Origin: Phialophora verrucosa
Lineage: Eukaryota; Ascomycota; Eurotiomycetes; Chaetothyriales; Herpotrichiellaceae
Length of the DNA stretch: 64,000 nucleotides
Reading direction: 5' to 3'
Assembly: GCA_002099365.1 (NCBI GenBank)
Contig: MSED01000002.1
Span: 2,976,001 to 3,040,000, forward strand
This document shows positions 1 through 10,405 of the stretch, piece after piece. The notes under the pieces were generated by a model, which did no database searches, was not told where the DNA came from, and was given only the letters and a program-made list of their open reading frames with translations. The translations under genes were made by a program, and so were the position numbers. Positions within the stretch are counted from its first letter, which is position 1; every line of letters starts with the position of its first letter.

Positions 1-129
1 CGATATGCTGTTGCGCACTCGCTCGCCGAAAGTGTGATGGTGGTGATGGTGCGCATCTTTCACATCGATGGGAGCTTTGGTGTCGTCATGGGTCTCGACC
101 ACCTCTTTCGAAGGGTATTCTGCAGACAT
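1..129 (-). CDS. 5' end of an unknown gene, cut by the left window edge
   Basis: An ATG at 129 reading leftwards opens 43 codons without a stop up to the window edge. The product starts MSAEYPSKEVVETHDD, is acidic and polar, and contains six consecutive histidines at residues 27-32 followed by TFGERVRN. The ATG sits in a good context (gacaaccATGTC). Only the N-terminal tail is visible, so no family can be named. A polar tail of this kind often precedes the first membrane segment of a fungal transporter, but that is a guess. A frame open to the edge, the start context and the position after an intergenic gap make a real gene likely. Confidence 0.55.
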   Translation of the reverse strand, partial: MSAEYPSKEVVETHDDTKAPIDVKDAHHHHHHTFGERVRNSIS

Positions 130-1502
130 GGTTGTCGCCTGTAGGAGGATTCCTGCGATATGCGGTATCTATCGAAAGGACAACTGGGAAGAAAAGCGCT
201 GGTTGTCTCCTCTTGTCTCGTAATGGACTGCTTCCCTTCTGTCTTCCACTTCTTCCTGGATAACACGCAGGAATGGTGAGGGACAGATCAACTCGAACAC
301 GAAGGGAGAGCAGGAGCTTTATCAATGGCACGAAATCTTCCAATAGCTAGAGAGCGTGGGACCCCTGCTCCATATCTCGCAGAGGCGATTGGAAAAATCA
401 TTTCTTCCATGGTGAGGGTCGCACGGCAGCTTGTTAGCGATCCTTGGACCCTCACTGACTGACGTGAAGGTCGCTCGCTAGTTTGGATTGGAGGTGCCTT
501 GTGTGGACTCTGGAGAGCAGGGCAGAGATGATCATCGTACCTTATCGGATGGACATACTTGCCCAGATTTTTGCTAGCACACGATGGGCGGGCTCCGCTG
601 TAACGCTACCGTTGACGTGATTCTTCTAGAGCCAATCCGCGTCTTCAAGGCTGGCCTTGTGGTGCCTTGGGACGAAGCAGATGACGAAGGTCGAGCCAGC
701 TTCGGTGGGGGATCTGCTGGGAAAAGGTGCCTGGGTGACGACCGAGGCACAGGGCATCGGCGGGGTGGCACAGCTGTGGTGAGCTTAAGCCTGGTGCGGC
801 CTAGGGGCGCTGCAGTGAGCCTCCAGCATCTTCCTGAGAGGCTGTCGCCCGCAAAGAACGGCCTGTCTGGGGCCTAGTTAGGTCGTGCTGAACGCCCAGA
901 TGGCATCGGAAGGGCAAATCTAGAGAGATTTCTTCTCCGCTGGTTTGCCCTTTCCGTGACCACGGCAAACGCCTCCAATCGTGGCTTCAGCTCATGCACG
1001 TGTCTATGGACGTGTTCCTTCCACCAACCATGGAGTCGGTCCTCCGTACTCGTAATGGTTCAAGAAAATCTCCAGAGTCGCTGGTGAAGGGAAGCGGTCG
1101 CATGACTTCGAGATAGCGGTGCAAGCTCCTATAGGCACTCGCATGCACTGTGCCCGGCATACGTGCGCGAGCCCTAGGAGCAGCTTCAGCTGACATACCG
1201 CTGTCAAGGTTGCCACGCAATAATACAACCTATTGATACCTCAATTGCTCTGAATTGGCTGACAAGGCCCAAACGTCCGTATTCGAATCCTGGGTATCTC
1301 AAAAGACAAGAAGCATATCAGAACTCCGAACGAGCTCCGGCTTGGGTAGTCATTGCTCCATCTCCCCTCCGCCTCAGCCCATGTCTGAGCCTCCGCAGCC
1401 TTGCCTCCATCTGGAGCTCTGTTATCTCCTCGTATCCAAGGGCCAAATGTAAACAATATATCCCGTCTCGGCTCACTGTACGTTGGCTTGGCCTTCGCCA
1501 CA
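130..1502. other. Intergenic, no gene recognised
   Basis: This stretch holds the upstream region of the left-edge gene and the 3' flank of the ELMO-family gene. Open frames here (for example 584-877 on the plus strand) have no recognisable domain, no convincing splice structure and compete with frames on the other strand. I see no RNA gene or repeat. Confidence 0.6.
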
Positions 1503-4269
1503 TCATATTTCGTAGTAATAGTCATCGTCCAAACCTTCCCGGCTTGGGATCTCAGGGCCATCCAATCCATCCATGCCCTCCATAATGCCCTCCTCATCAT
1601 TGAACCGTACATTCAGCAACCGGACCTTTAACCCATAGTCACTAATCATGTGGATTAGTCTGTTCGTCTCCGCAGTGATCGGTTGCTGTTCGAGGAGCAT
1701 TAGAAGCCCGTCAAGCCATTCAGAGGCGACGCTGTGGCTGTTTGGATGGAATGTAAGCAGGACTGACTCCTGGGGCGCGCTGCGGGCGGAAGAAGTCTTG
1801 GAGGAGGTCCTCGAATGCTCACTGCGTCCGCCGCGCGATTTGGGCAAATACCCATGAATCGTGATTTTATTTGTGGTAAATCGGTCGTGGGCCAGTTCTT
1901 TCAGCGTCGAGTCCGAGCCGAATGACGAACGATCGTTTGCTGTCACGTTTGATACCACAGACGACACGATCGACAGATCGATCTTGTCCCGGAGACTCGA
2001 TGTGGATGGCGTCTGCTCCTCCTTCTCATCGAAATCGCCCCAGTGCAGATATTTTCGGGTCTCCGAGAGCCGGACAAAGCGATAGCCGTGGGCCGTATTC
2101 TGGACAAGGCTGTCCTCTGTGACGGGTCCCCCGCCTTCTTGGTCTGCATATGTGCCGTTTAAGAACCACGACCCAGCAAGCAGACATCGGATTCTTTGCT
2201 CCTTAACAAACTGTAAGGCTTCGCCATGCAGCTCTTCTTTCACCCCCCGCAGATGTTGTCCCCACAGGTCCTCATAAGTCAGCTCTAGCAATTCCATCTG
2301 TAGCTCGCGAAGCTTGTGGTACTCGAAGGCCGCCATCTCCTTCTCGATCTCTTCGATGCCCTTGACGCGATCTGCGCCACCGACGACACTCTCTACCAAT
2401 ATTCTCACCAGCTCCACGATTTTAGAGAAGTCGTCGGTTTCGGCGCCCGTCGCCTTCCAGATCCTGAAGAAAGCATGTAGGCCGGCGACGTGCAGTCGAC
2501 TCCAGTGTAACAACAGTGGCTTGAAGACCTTGTCGAAATTTGTCCGACTCTCCAAAGCGAGGTAGCTTTTGGAATCTTCCAGGTCCATTTTGTCCACCTC
2601 GAAGTGCTCGAATAGAATGGCCGTCAAGGTCAAACTCGCACGAGCCAGCGGACACCGTTTCTGCTCCGGTGTTACTGACTGTTCAAGCAAGATATTCTGG
2701 AACTCGTCTTGATGTTTGCGGACATAATCCGAGAGATCCATCATACCCAGAAATCCCATCTCTGCAAAATCTGGTTCGGGAGTTTCGGAAGTAAAGCCAA
2801 GGCGCCTCCATTTGTAAGGATTGTGCTTCGGCTTGGACTCGCCGTTCCGGAGCTCGAATTCCACTGGCTTCTCAGGATTGCTGGAGAGATGGACGGCCTT
2901 GATCGTCCGTCGGTGTTCCGGCTTCACCAGGTCAACAGGTACGTCTCTCCATCGTCTCAATAATATCTTGGTCAACGCTTGAAACTCTAGTAGCGGATGC
3001 GCTAGATCTTGTAGAGCCGAACTTTGCATCAACACATAAACCGCTTTGATGACCCCCAGATCCTGTATTCGTTTGATGAACTTGGGCCATTCGGTTTCGT
3101 TGTCGTTTGTGATGGCGTCACGCATGAGGGAATTTATCAGCTGGAGCGCATTGGCACACAAAGCGTGGTCCGCAGACGACAGCCTCGTCACCAACATTTC
3201 CAGGAACTGAGGGTAGAGTGCGATGGCAGGCTTCAGGGCTTGAAACCCTCCGGCATTGTGGTTGGAACCGATCTGTGAGGATCTATCGGCGTAGTATGGT
3301 CGAGAGACGATGGACACCAGAATAGCCATTGCACCTCTAAGAATGTTGACCAGAGGTTGACAGACCACCAGCTCCACAACCTAGAGTATAGCGCATGTCA
3401 ATTGTGCTCCGCCACCGGCAATAGGTGACAGAGAGCCAGCTCACCTTCTCAACCACCTTATTGTTAACAGCCTCCCATCCTTGGTCCACCTCCAACAGCC
3501 TCGCAAAGCTGGCGAGGCTATAAGCCAACGTATTCCCACTGCTCTCGAGGACGAGGGTGCGCAGTCGCGGCAGTCCACCGACAAGCACGAAATGTTCGGC
3601 GAAAGAGGGGTCATTGATCAGCGACTGCAGCTTGAAAGCTGCCATCTTGCGACTGGCATCTTCAGGGCTTGACAAGCCAGTGAGCAAGTCGGCCAAATTA
3701 GGACTCTGAGCAGGGTCCATAGTGGTGTGGTCGGACGAGGCATGTGCGTGCGAGTGAAGGCAGGGCGACGACGTTAGCAGCGAGAGAGGTGGCAGCAGGA
3801 TGGCTTCCGAGCTCTTGCGGTCATCGCCATGGCGAACGTCGCGTGCTATGATCGGTGTGCATGGCGATGAGGGTTCGCGTCGCTGAAAGTGGTCGTGAGT
3901 TTCAGATTCGATGCTCAATTGGCCGTCCGGGGCCAACGGGTTTGGCAAATCTGGGACTGGGAAGGGTTTGCGGCGCCTAAAGGTCGAACCCTTAGGCGCG
4001 GTTTCGAGCGCTGCAGCCGCGCCCCCAAGCCCAGATTCGAGATCATTGGTCTCCTTGGGTTTGAACCGTGGCCAGGAGAGGATCGCGGATGACGTCAGCC
4101 GCGAGTCTCTTTTGAACGTCGACAACAGTCCTGTGCTCGACTTTGGCTTCTGGCTGCCTTCATCCGTCGAGCTGCTGTTGCAGGAAACCCAGTCAGACTC
4201 GGATTGAGTGTCAGTATTACAGTCAGAGTCAGGAGATGAGTCGGAAGATGTTTGGATGCGGTAAGCCAT
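1503..4269 (-). CDS. ELMO/CED-12 family protein with armadillo-like N-terminus and PH-like C-terminus
   Basis: Two exons, 4269-3445 and 3380-1503, give 900 residues. The 64-bp intron 3381-3444 has a GTGAGC donor, a TTGAC branch-like site and a CTAG acceptor. The join reads VVEK|VVELVVCQPLVNILRG, which restores a conserved block. Residues 1-183 are Ser-rich and of low complexity. Residues from MDPAQSPNLADLL (Met184, base 3720) look like the armadillo-type start of the family, then an ELMO core (EQRIRCLLAG region and before) and a C-terminal PH-like segment ending VRLLNVRF. Family members act with DOCK-type exchange factors in Rac signalling in animals; the fungal role is poorly known. Family proteins may start at Met184, but 183 upstream codons without a stop favour the longer start or an N-terminal extension. 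Confidence 0.8.
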
Positions 4270-4674
4270 ATTTCAAATCTTCAAAGTCGCGTTAGAGAAT
4301 GGTGAAACAGGGCAAAGGCCAAATGAAAAGGGTAGAGGATGAAATTCTTCGTCCAAAGGGAAGCACTCATCGTGAGAGAGACGAACTTAGTATCTGGCTC
4401 TGGCAAGAGATTTTTCCACACCTTCAGATGGGTTTCAGTTCAGCCTTGTGCCTCGTTCCGCCCATTCTGCCGGACCAAGTTTCGCACTTCATGACCTCTG
4501 CAATCATAATATCACACCAGGCGCCACGTCAGAACGTTCCCCCTTCTTCAAGAGAGGGTCTTCCTGCATATTATTTCATTCGAGCAGCACAGGGCTAGTC
4601 AAGAGACGTCCTCTATCGACTCTGCGTAGGAAAACGGATCCATCATGGTATCAATCAATTCTCTCTCGTTTGTG
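4270..4674. promoter_or_regulatory. Promoter space between TMA22 and the ELMO-family gene
   Basis: This 405-bp stretch lies upstream of the ELMO-family start and downstream of the TMA22 stop; both genes run leftwards. No further gene or recognised operator was seen. The long plus-strand frame that crosses it (4448-5044) is antisense to TMA22 and is a shadow. Confidence 0.5.
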
Positions 4675-5332
4675 TCAACCCCCGCCCTTTTTCTTCGTCT
4701 CATCCTTCATTTCCAGGTTATCTTCAGGGACCTCAGGATACTTTTCCTGTAACCAGTCATACACATCATCACTCACATCCCCTTGCACTGTGATTTCTTC
4801 ACCACCCGCCGCAGTTTTGGTGACGCTGCTGCCGGTTGCGAACTTCTTGCCTAGCTCTTTAGCCACCTTCTTCAACTCCAGCCCGTGTTCCTCCAGGCCG
4901 GATACGACCGTGACGTATTTTCGCTTGTTTCGTTCCACCCGCTTTATGAGGACTACAGCTTCGGCTTTCCGCTCGGCCTCCCGTTGCTCTGCGGCGGCGG
5001 CCTTTGCGGTCTTTTTGGCGGCGTCTTTCTCTGCTCGCTTCTGAGCGTCGACGGAGAGGGCTGAAAGGTTGGCATTTAATGCTTCTTCCGAGTATAGTTG
5101 CTTGTGCATGTCAGGGTGGTTCTTCTGAAGCCATTCTTCGCACTTCTTGGTGGTGCCCCCAAATTCGCAGTACTCGGGAGGAAGACTGCAGACTGTACAA
5201 TTCCCGGCGTCAGCATTGGTACTTCCTCACAGGAGAGTCTCCGGAGCGCAGGGACTGCCCACCTCCGCAATAGACGACGTGTCGAGCGGGGGGGCCTGCA
5301 GCGACTGGGGGCTCTGTCGCAATGTCTGCCAT
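4675..5332 (-). CDS. TMA22: TMA22, translation machinery-associated protein (DENR homolog)
   Basis: Two exons, 5332-5263 and 5192-4675, encode 195 residues. The 70-bp intron 5193-5262 has a GTGGGC donor, a CTGAC branch site and a TACAG acceptor. The join gives VVYCG|VCSLPPEYCEFGG. Cysteines 22, 25, 32 and 41 form the zinc-binding head typical of DENR/Tma22. A charged, Lys/Ala-rich helix follows, then the SUI1-like C-terminal domain (VVSGLEEHGLELKKVAKELG, VQGDVSDDVYDWL). The family pairs with Tma20/MCT-1 and recycles 40S subunits after termination, removing deacylated tRNA. Length matches the family. The start ATG lies just upstream of the short first exon, as in relatives. Confidence 0.93.
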
Positions 5333-8300
5333 GGCAATTAGGCTGATAGCCAAACGATATCTCGTCAAGTTACTCCGGTGGATAGTGATAAATCCCGCAC
5401 ACAGTGCTGTTGCATGTGGCTTGTCAGGACACGTCTCGCCCACTCATCCAACTGATACGATGACACTGCCAGTCATACTCGCAGCATGGGGGTGTTTTCG
5501 CGGAGTAGAAGGTGGAAAGGATTAATGCCAAGCGATGTGCCCACTTCCTACGGCCCGGCATTCGACCCACGATGGGTGCACATCGGATCCGGTAGATCAT
5601 CGGCTCACCGAGTGGCAGGGGGGAGCACGTCCCACCACCTCTCGACGTCGTTTCCAGTGCCACATGCAACACATGCTCCCAATTTCGCTGACCAAAGACA
5701 TCGTATCTGCCCCGAAGTCGCCTCACGTCCCTTTGGCAAATTTTCACGTGCAAATGGCCAGGGGCAGTGCAGACGTTGCAGAATGAGGAGAGAGCAGGGA
5801 TTCGGCAGCTGGTTATGATACGGAGCGGTTCGAAACCGGAGTCCCATTATTATCAGAATGCCCCAGGATTACGAAGCTTTATCTGCCCGCTATCTCAGCC
5901 ATATTCACCTCAACATGCCACTTCAGGTAGGTCCTAACTACCGTCAGATACACTTTTTGCGTTCTGGTGACACAAGGCTATCCTGGCAACCGTGGATTTC
6001 TGACCTCTCTAGGCCAGAAGCTGCAGCCTCGTATCGAGCATTCTAACGATAAGAGGCAGTTTCGCCTATTGCGGCTGCTGATGAAATCTTCTGCCATCCC
6101 AACGGCAATCTAGCGGCCCCTCGACATCCTGACTCGAAAATATGACACTGTCGTCAACGAAGCATACGTGGGGGGTGCCGGGGACAATCAACCCAATCGA
6201 TACCGACGATACCTTCGTCCTCCCTGTGTAGTTTCGATGGGAGGACCCAACATGAGCCATCGCAACACTCGGCAGTGACCAGATCAGTGGCAGAAGGATC
6301 CAAAGACCGTTCATCCCCTCAATGTGCCGGAGCCAGGGACCCCATCACGAAGTTGCAGAATCATCCCCACGATTACGCCCTGCTCTCGGACACTCCTAAG
6401 AGCAGAGGACAAGCACGCAATTGCCATGTCTATCGCTCCATGTCCATAGCACCCGACCACTCAAGCAAGACGCCAAGAGTCCAGGCGCCCGTAGACTCAA
6501 GGTCACACCAGAAGGTGAGGGACGGAATAATTCGGCGAGCGCCTATTTGATAATGCCGTTGCAGTGCCGTTGGATTCTCCCTCGCTGTCAACGTTGTTTC
6601 TGGAATTCTCGACTTATTAGCTTTTCTTACGTTTGTCCCAGGCCCGTCCTTCACCACGCGTCGCTGACGCTACTGCTGGCCACAGCCATCATCAGCAACT
6701 TAAGCGGCGAGAGTCATGAACAAGCCTTCAAAAGAAGTTTGGGAAGGCCTAGTATCTCACGCTTTGACGAGGGAACCAACAATCTAGACCAGTGAGTGTT
6801 CGTTCGATGTCCGAGGAAGCATCCAACCTCGCAACTGCGGATTAAGCCGTAATACTCCACATTCATAGGACGGGTCTCTCAGCACGCACGTTGCGTCTTT
6901 TCGCCGATGCAAGTGAAGTTTGAAGAAAGTGGTCTGTTCACACGTTCTACCCTGAAGAGAGATGACTCGCTGGTCAGAGTGGTTCGTCGATGCACTTTTG
7001 GAAGGGATTGTGGATGGGACTCGTAATCGGCTTGTTTGGTTCTGACAAAGTCTTGATTGAATCAATATATCAAACTCGGCACCTGTTTCAAGGTCGTCGC
7101 TGCACTCATTGACCCCTCAATCTGTCTGTCTAGTTATTATTCCTCGTTGCCCTTCAAATCCCGGCACATACTTGTAGACGGTCGTTGCATGTAGAATCTG
7201 TCGAGCTGAAAATCACGATATGCCCACATTCGACGCAGGGAAGAACGGCATACCTCCTGCTGGATAACGACAAGATCGGCTAATGCACGCCGTATTAAAC
7301 AGTGGCTATCTCGTTCAGATTCGGCCTGCAAGTGATCAAGGTTGCGTTATAATAAGCATCCAGATTGGGCTGGTGGAGGTGGACTCTGTCTCGAAACGAT
7401 CATCTCCATCTGGCGGTCTCTACTTAGATCTGGGTGGGTGTTAGCAGTGCTATCGTTGATCTAGTCAGTGATCCTTCCAGTGTTGCAGCAAAGCCTTTTC
7501 AAGAAGCCATACTTCCTGTCATCATTAGCATGTGTTCGACTTTCGCTAGATGACTCGTCCAGAGGTGTCCCATTAGCGCCAGCAAGACAGAGCACCCCAG
7601 AGACGGTTGTATCTTGCCTCAGAGCGAGGCCCTGCATTCAAGCTCAAATGCGGCGAGGGATTCAGGCTAGTGATGAGCGGGAAGTCAACTCTGGTAATGG
7701 ACAATGATAGCTTTTAATTGTCCTGCTCGCATGCCCTCGATTGAGTAGAGCAACTCCGTGCCGTCTCTTGTTTTGACTTTCAGGCAGGTTGCCAGCAGGT
7801 CACTGTCCATGCTTGCAGCTGAGGATCCACCAGAGAGGGAGCTAACGGACCAGCCGGTCAACGGTTTGTTTGAACGCCGCGAGTTTGAGACGCAAAGGGA
7901 GCATGCTGGAGGGGTGGAGTATGCAGTATCCCTGCAACTCACTCGAGATGGATATTTGTTGCAAATGTTGCTCCGGGAGGCCTGCAAAGCCACGAGCCGA
8001 GATGCGCTCACTATCAACTGGCCCCTTGAACGGCTTCTAAATGGACAGAGTGAAAGACGGCCGCCGAAGAAGGTTTATCTGCATTGAGGCCTCTTTTCTC
8101 CACCAGTGTCCTTTGGCCTGTAGCGGCAGCACGGGTACTGGACGTGAGGTTAGATAGGAAATGAACAAGCGTACATCAGAGCAGTTAGCGCCCGGCGACC
8201 TGAGGGAGTTTTCGGGTGGCGTATGCGCATCTGTGGCTCATGGTTGCTACGCAGAGTGGCATGCTTGACAGGTGGACCAGGATAGATTTTTCGAGGCCGC

Positions 8301-10405
8301 CCGAGACAAGTCAAACACCATCGCCAATGGCCAGAGAAAAATAACGTTGCGCTGATGGAGTTCCTGTTGCGAATGCTGCAATGGATACGGGCAAGCACAA
8401 CAGAGAGTCGAGCACAACTATGTATGATCCAGCAAGCGATTGATCCACAACGAGGTCGATCAGCTTACTCAAAACATGGCGCCTCGCAGTGGCAGCAGCT
8501 GGAGCCAACGAGGGGCACTGGTAAGTGGCCTGCCCTCTCATACGTTCGGCGTGGCCACGTCTGTTATCCGATATGCAAGGGAGGCATTTTCTTGTGGTGT
8601 GGCTTGCAGGCTTGCATGGGCGGTGCAGTGGGCGGGACGTGGGATTTCAGGAGGATTATTGCGATGGTGACTCTGCAGGAGGGGTACTCGTACAGGCTTG
8701 GTGACAAGGGCATGGAGGCGGGGAACACGTAAGTGCAATCAATGGTAACACAAGTCAGCACCGGCATGGTTCAACGGGGTCGTCTACGAGGGACCATGTT
8801 CTTGTAGAAGTAGCAACGAGGTTTTGAGTTTGTGGGTTGGAATATGGAGGATTTGGAAATAGGGTGCTAAGTAATCATGCTCGATCTGATATCTCGTGAG
8901 AAAGAGAGGAGACAAACTTAAGTATCGGATACCTCTCGCGTAAGCGAATCTTATATGCGACTAGAGGTACTCGTTACTCCGTACTATCTGATCTACTGGA
9001 TGACTGCTCGCCCATGATTGGGAAGTCTTGTCCCCACAACCTGCTTGTATATCAGCCGCGGCGATGCTGATGAACCCCCCTCCTGCCTCGTCGTCGTGAA
9101 GGCTGCAGTAGTCGACAGCGTAGGTTCGTGGTTGTATAAAATGCCAACGATTTGAGTCCGTATGTCACCCAAGATCGAGCAATGCTGTGGACGGCAATTC
9201 TCGCCTCGGATAAAGATTCGCTGATATTCGCTATAGCCAAAGTGCAATCACGAAAAGACCCTCGTCTCTGGTCAGCAAATCTCTTGTTCATTCCAGTCCA
9301 ACTCATTGCGCAGATTTGCCTCATCGGTCCTCCCACGCGGGTTGGGTCTGTGTGACCATCCCAGCTCGGAGCGACTGTGTATATCCGTGCACTTCCAAGC
9401 CACTCAGAAATGACTTGCTGACCGTGCCTTGGCTGGCAGAAAGCAGGCTACTCGTATGCAGCTAAATGAAAGTTAGGTCCCGGGCAATAGCAGAAATACT
9501 TTGTCTCTAGGATTGCCCTGCACGGCCGTTCGGGAATGTGTTCAATGCATTGCTAACTGTGATTCAACGCAATCCCGGAGCCAGCGAAAGAACTCGCAGC
9601 AAAGTGCTTGTGGTTGGCTCTTGTCGCCTGTTCTTTGTGTTCGCTGGGCAAATATTCTCCACAGCACAGCAGCGATGCCCCGGCTGGATTCTCCGCCTGC
9701 ACAAGTTTTCGTCTTCCTCGCCTCCCACCCGCCCCTAAGCACGCTCACTCGCCCGCTAAGTCTAGCGCCGCCAGGGTAGTCGGTGAACCCCCCTCAGCCG
9801 ATCGAATCCTTCTTGGGCGTCCCTTTCCTCCAGGTTCATCCCCCACTCCGCATGCCCACTGTTCTCTTTTTCCATCCACACCAGCCGCAGCAGGTATTCG
9901 AGAACTGCAACGTCCATCTTGCTACTCCACCTTTCCCACAAACCTTTTCACAGTGTTTTACTCGTACCCTCCTGCTCCATTGAGTCCAATGTATACCTGT
10001 GACCCACGGGGACAGTCTCGATCTCTCGATTGCCCTACTTTTCATCCTCGCCCTGTGCTTGCAGATCATTATACATCGCTCGCTGTCCGCCGCCTACTAC
10101 CCACCGAGGCTATCCTATGATCGCTCACCTTTCAATCGCCGTCATAGTTGATTTTCACCCCTCGCCTCTTCTAGCCTGGCCTGCGTAGCCGAGATATTCT
10201 CGAACTATTTTTCCCAGGACAGTCTTTCTTCCACCTCACAACACCAGGCAGATAGCAGGCCAAGGTCTGGGAGACAAAGAAACCGAGGAGCGTTCGCCTT
10301 CGGCCCTCAATCGCCAGATTTATACCTGCCTGCTCTACGCCACGGCCTACTCCTCTCACATCTACCAGTGGACGCTGCTATCAGATCGGAATACATGAGG
10401 CGCTC
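5333..10405. other. Long intergenic region (5.07 kb) between divergent genes
   Basis: No gene of known family could be found between the TMA22 start and the Reg1-like start. Frames reach at most 170 codons and do not resemble known proteins. The last 800 bases (about 9600-10400) are pyrimidine-rich and repeatedly hold short upstream frames, which fits a long transcribed leader of the Reg1-like gene. One small secreted-type frame at 6066-6314 is listed separately. No transposon remnant or RNA gene was recognised. Confidence 0.55.
6066..6314 (-). CDS. Candidate small secreted protein (weak)
   Basis: A single-exon frame of 82 residues starts with a real ATG and reads MNGLWILLPLIWSLPSVAMA, a typical signal peptide with an A-x-A cleavage site after residue 20. 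The mature part is about 62 residues with two cysteines and one N-glycosylation sequon (NYT). It lies in a gene-poor stretch with no supporting context. It does not resemble a family I know. It could equally be a chance frame. Confidence 0.25.
   Translation of the reverse strand: MNGLWILLPLIWSLPSVAMAHVGSSHRNYTGRTKVSSVSIGLIVPGTPHVCFVDDSVIFSSQDVEGPLDCRWDGRRFHQQPQ

Noticed and set aside
4448..5044. 198-codon plus-strand frame
   Set aside because: It is antisense to the TMA22 coding exon, whose protein is clearly recognisable.
5279..5295. 17-bp identity with 32044-32060 (a G-rich word)
   Set aside because: Low-complexity G run; a match of this length between two positions is within chance expectation for 64 kb.
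9608..10120. 170-codon frame before the Reg1-like gene
   Set aside because: Pro/Ser-rich translation of a pyrimidine-rich leader, not in frame with the gene and without domain features.
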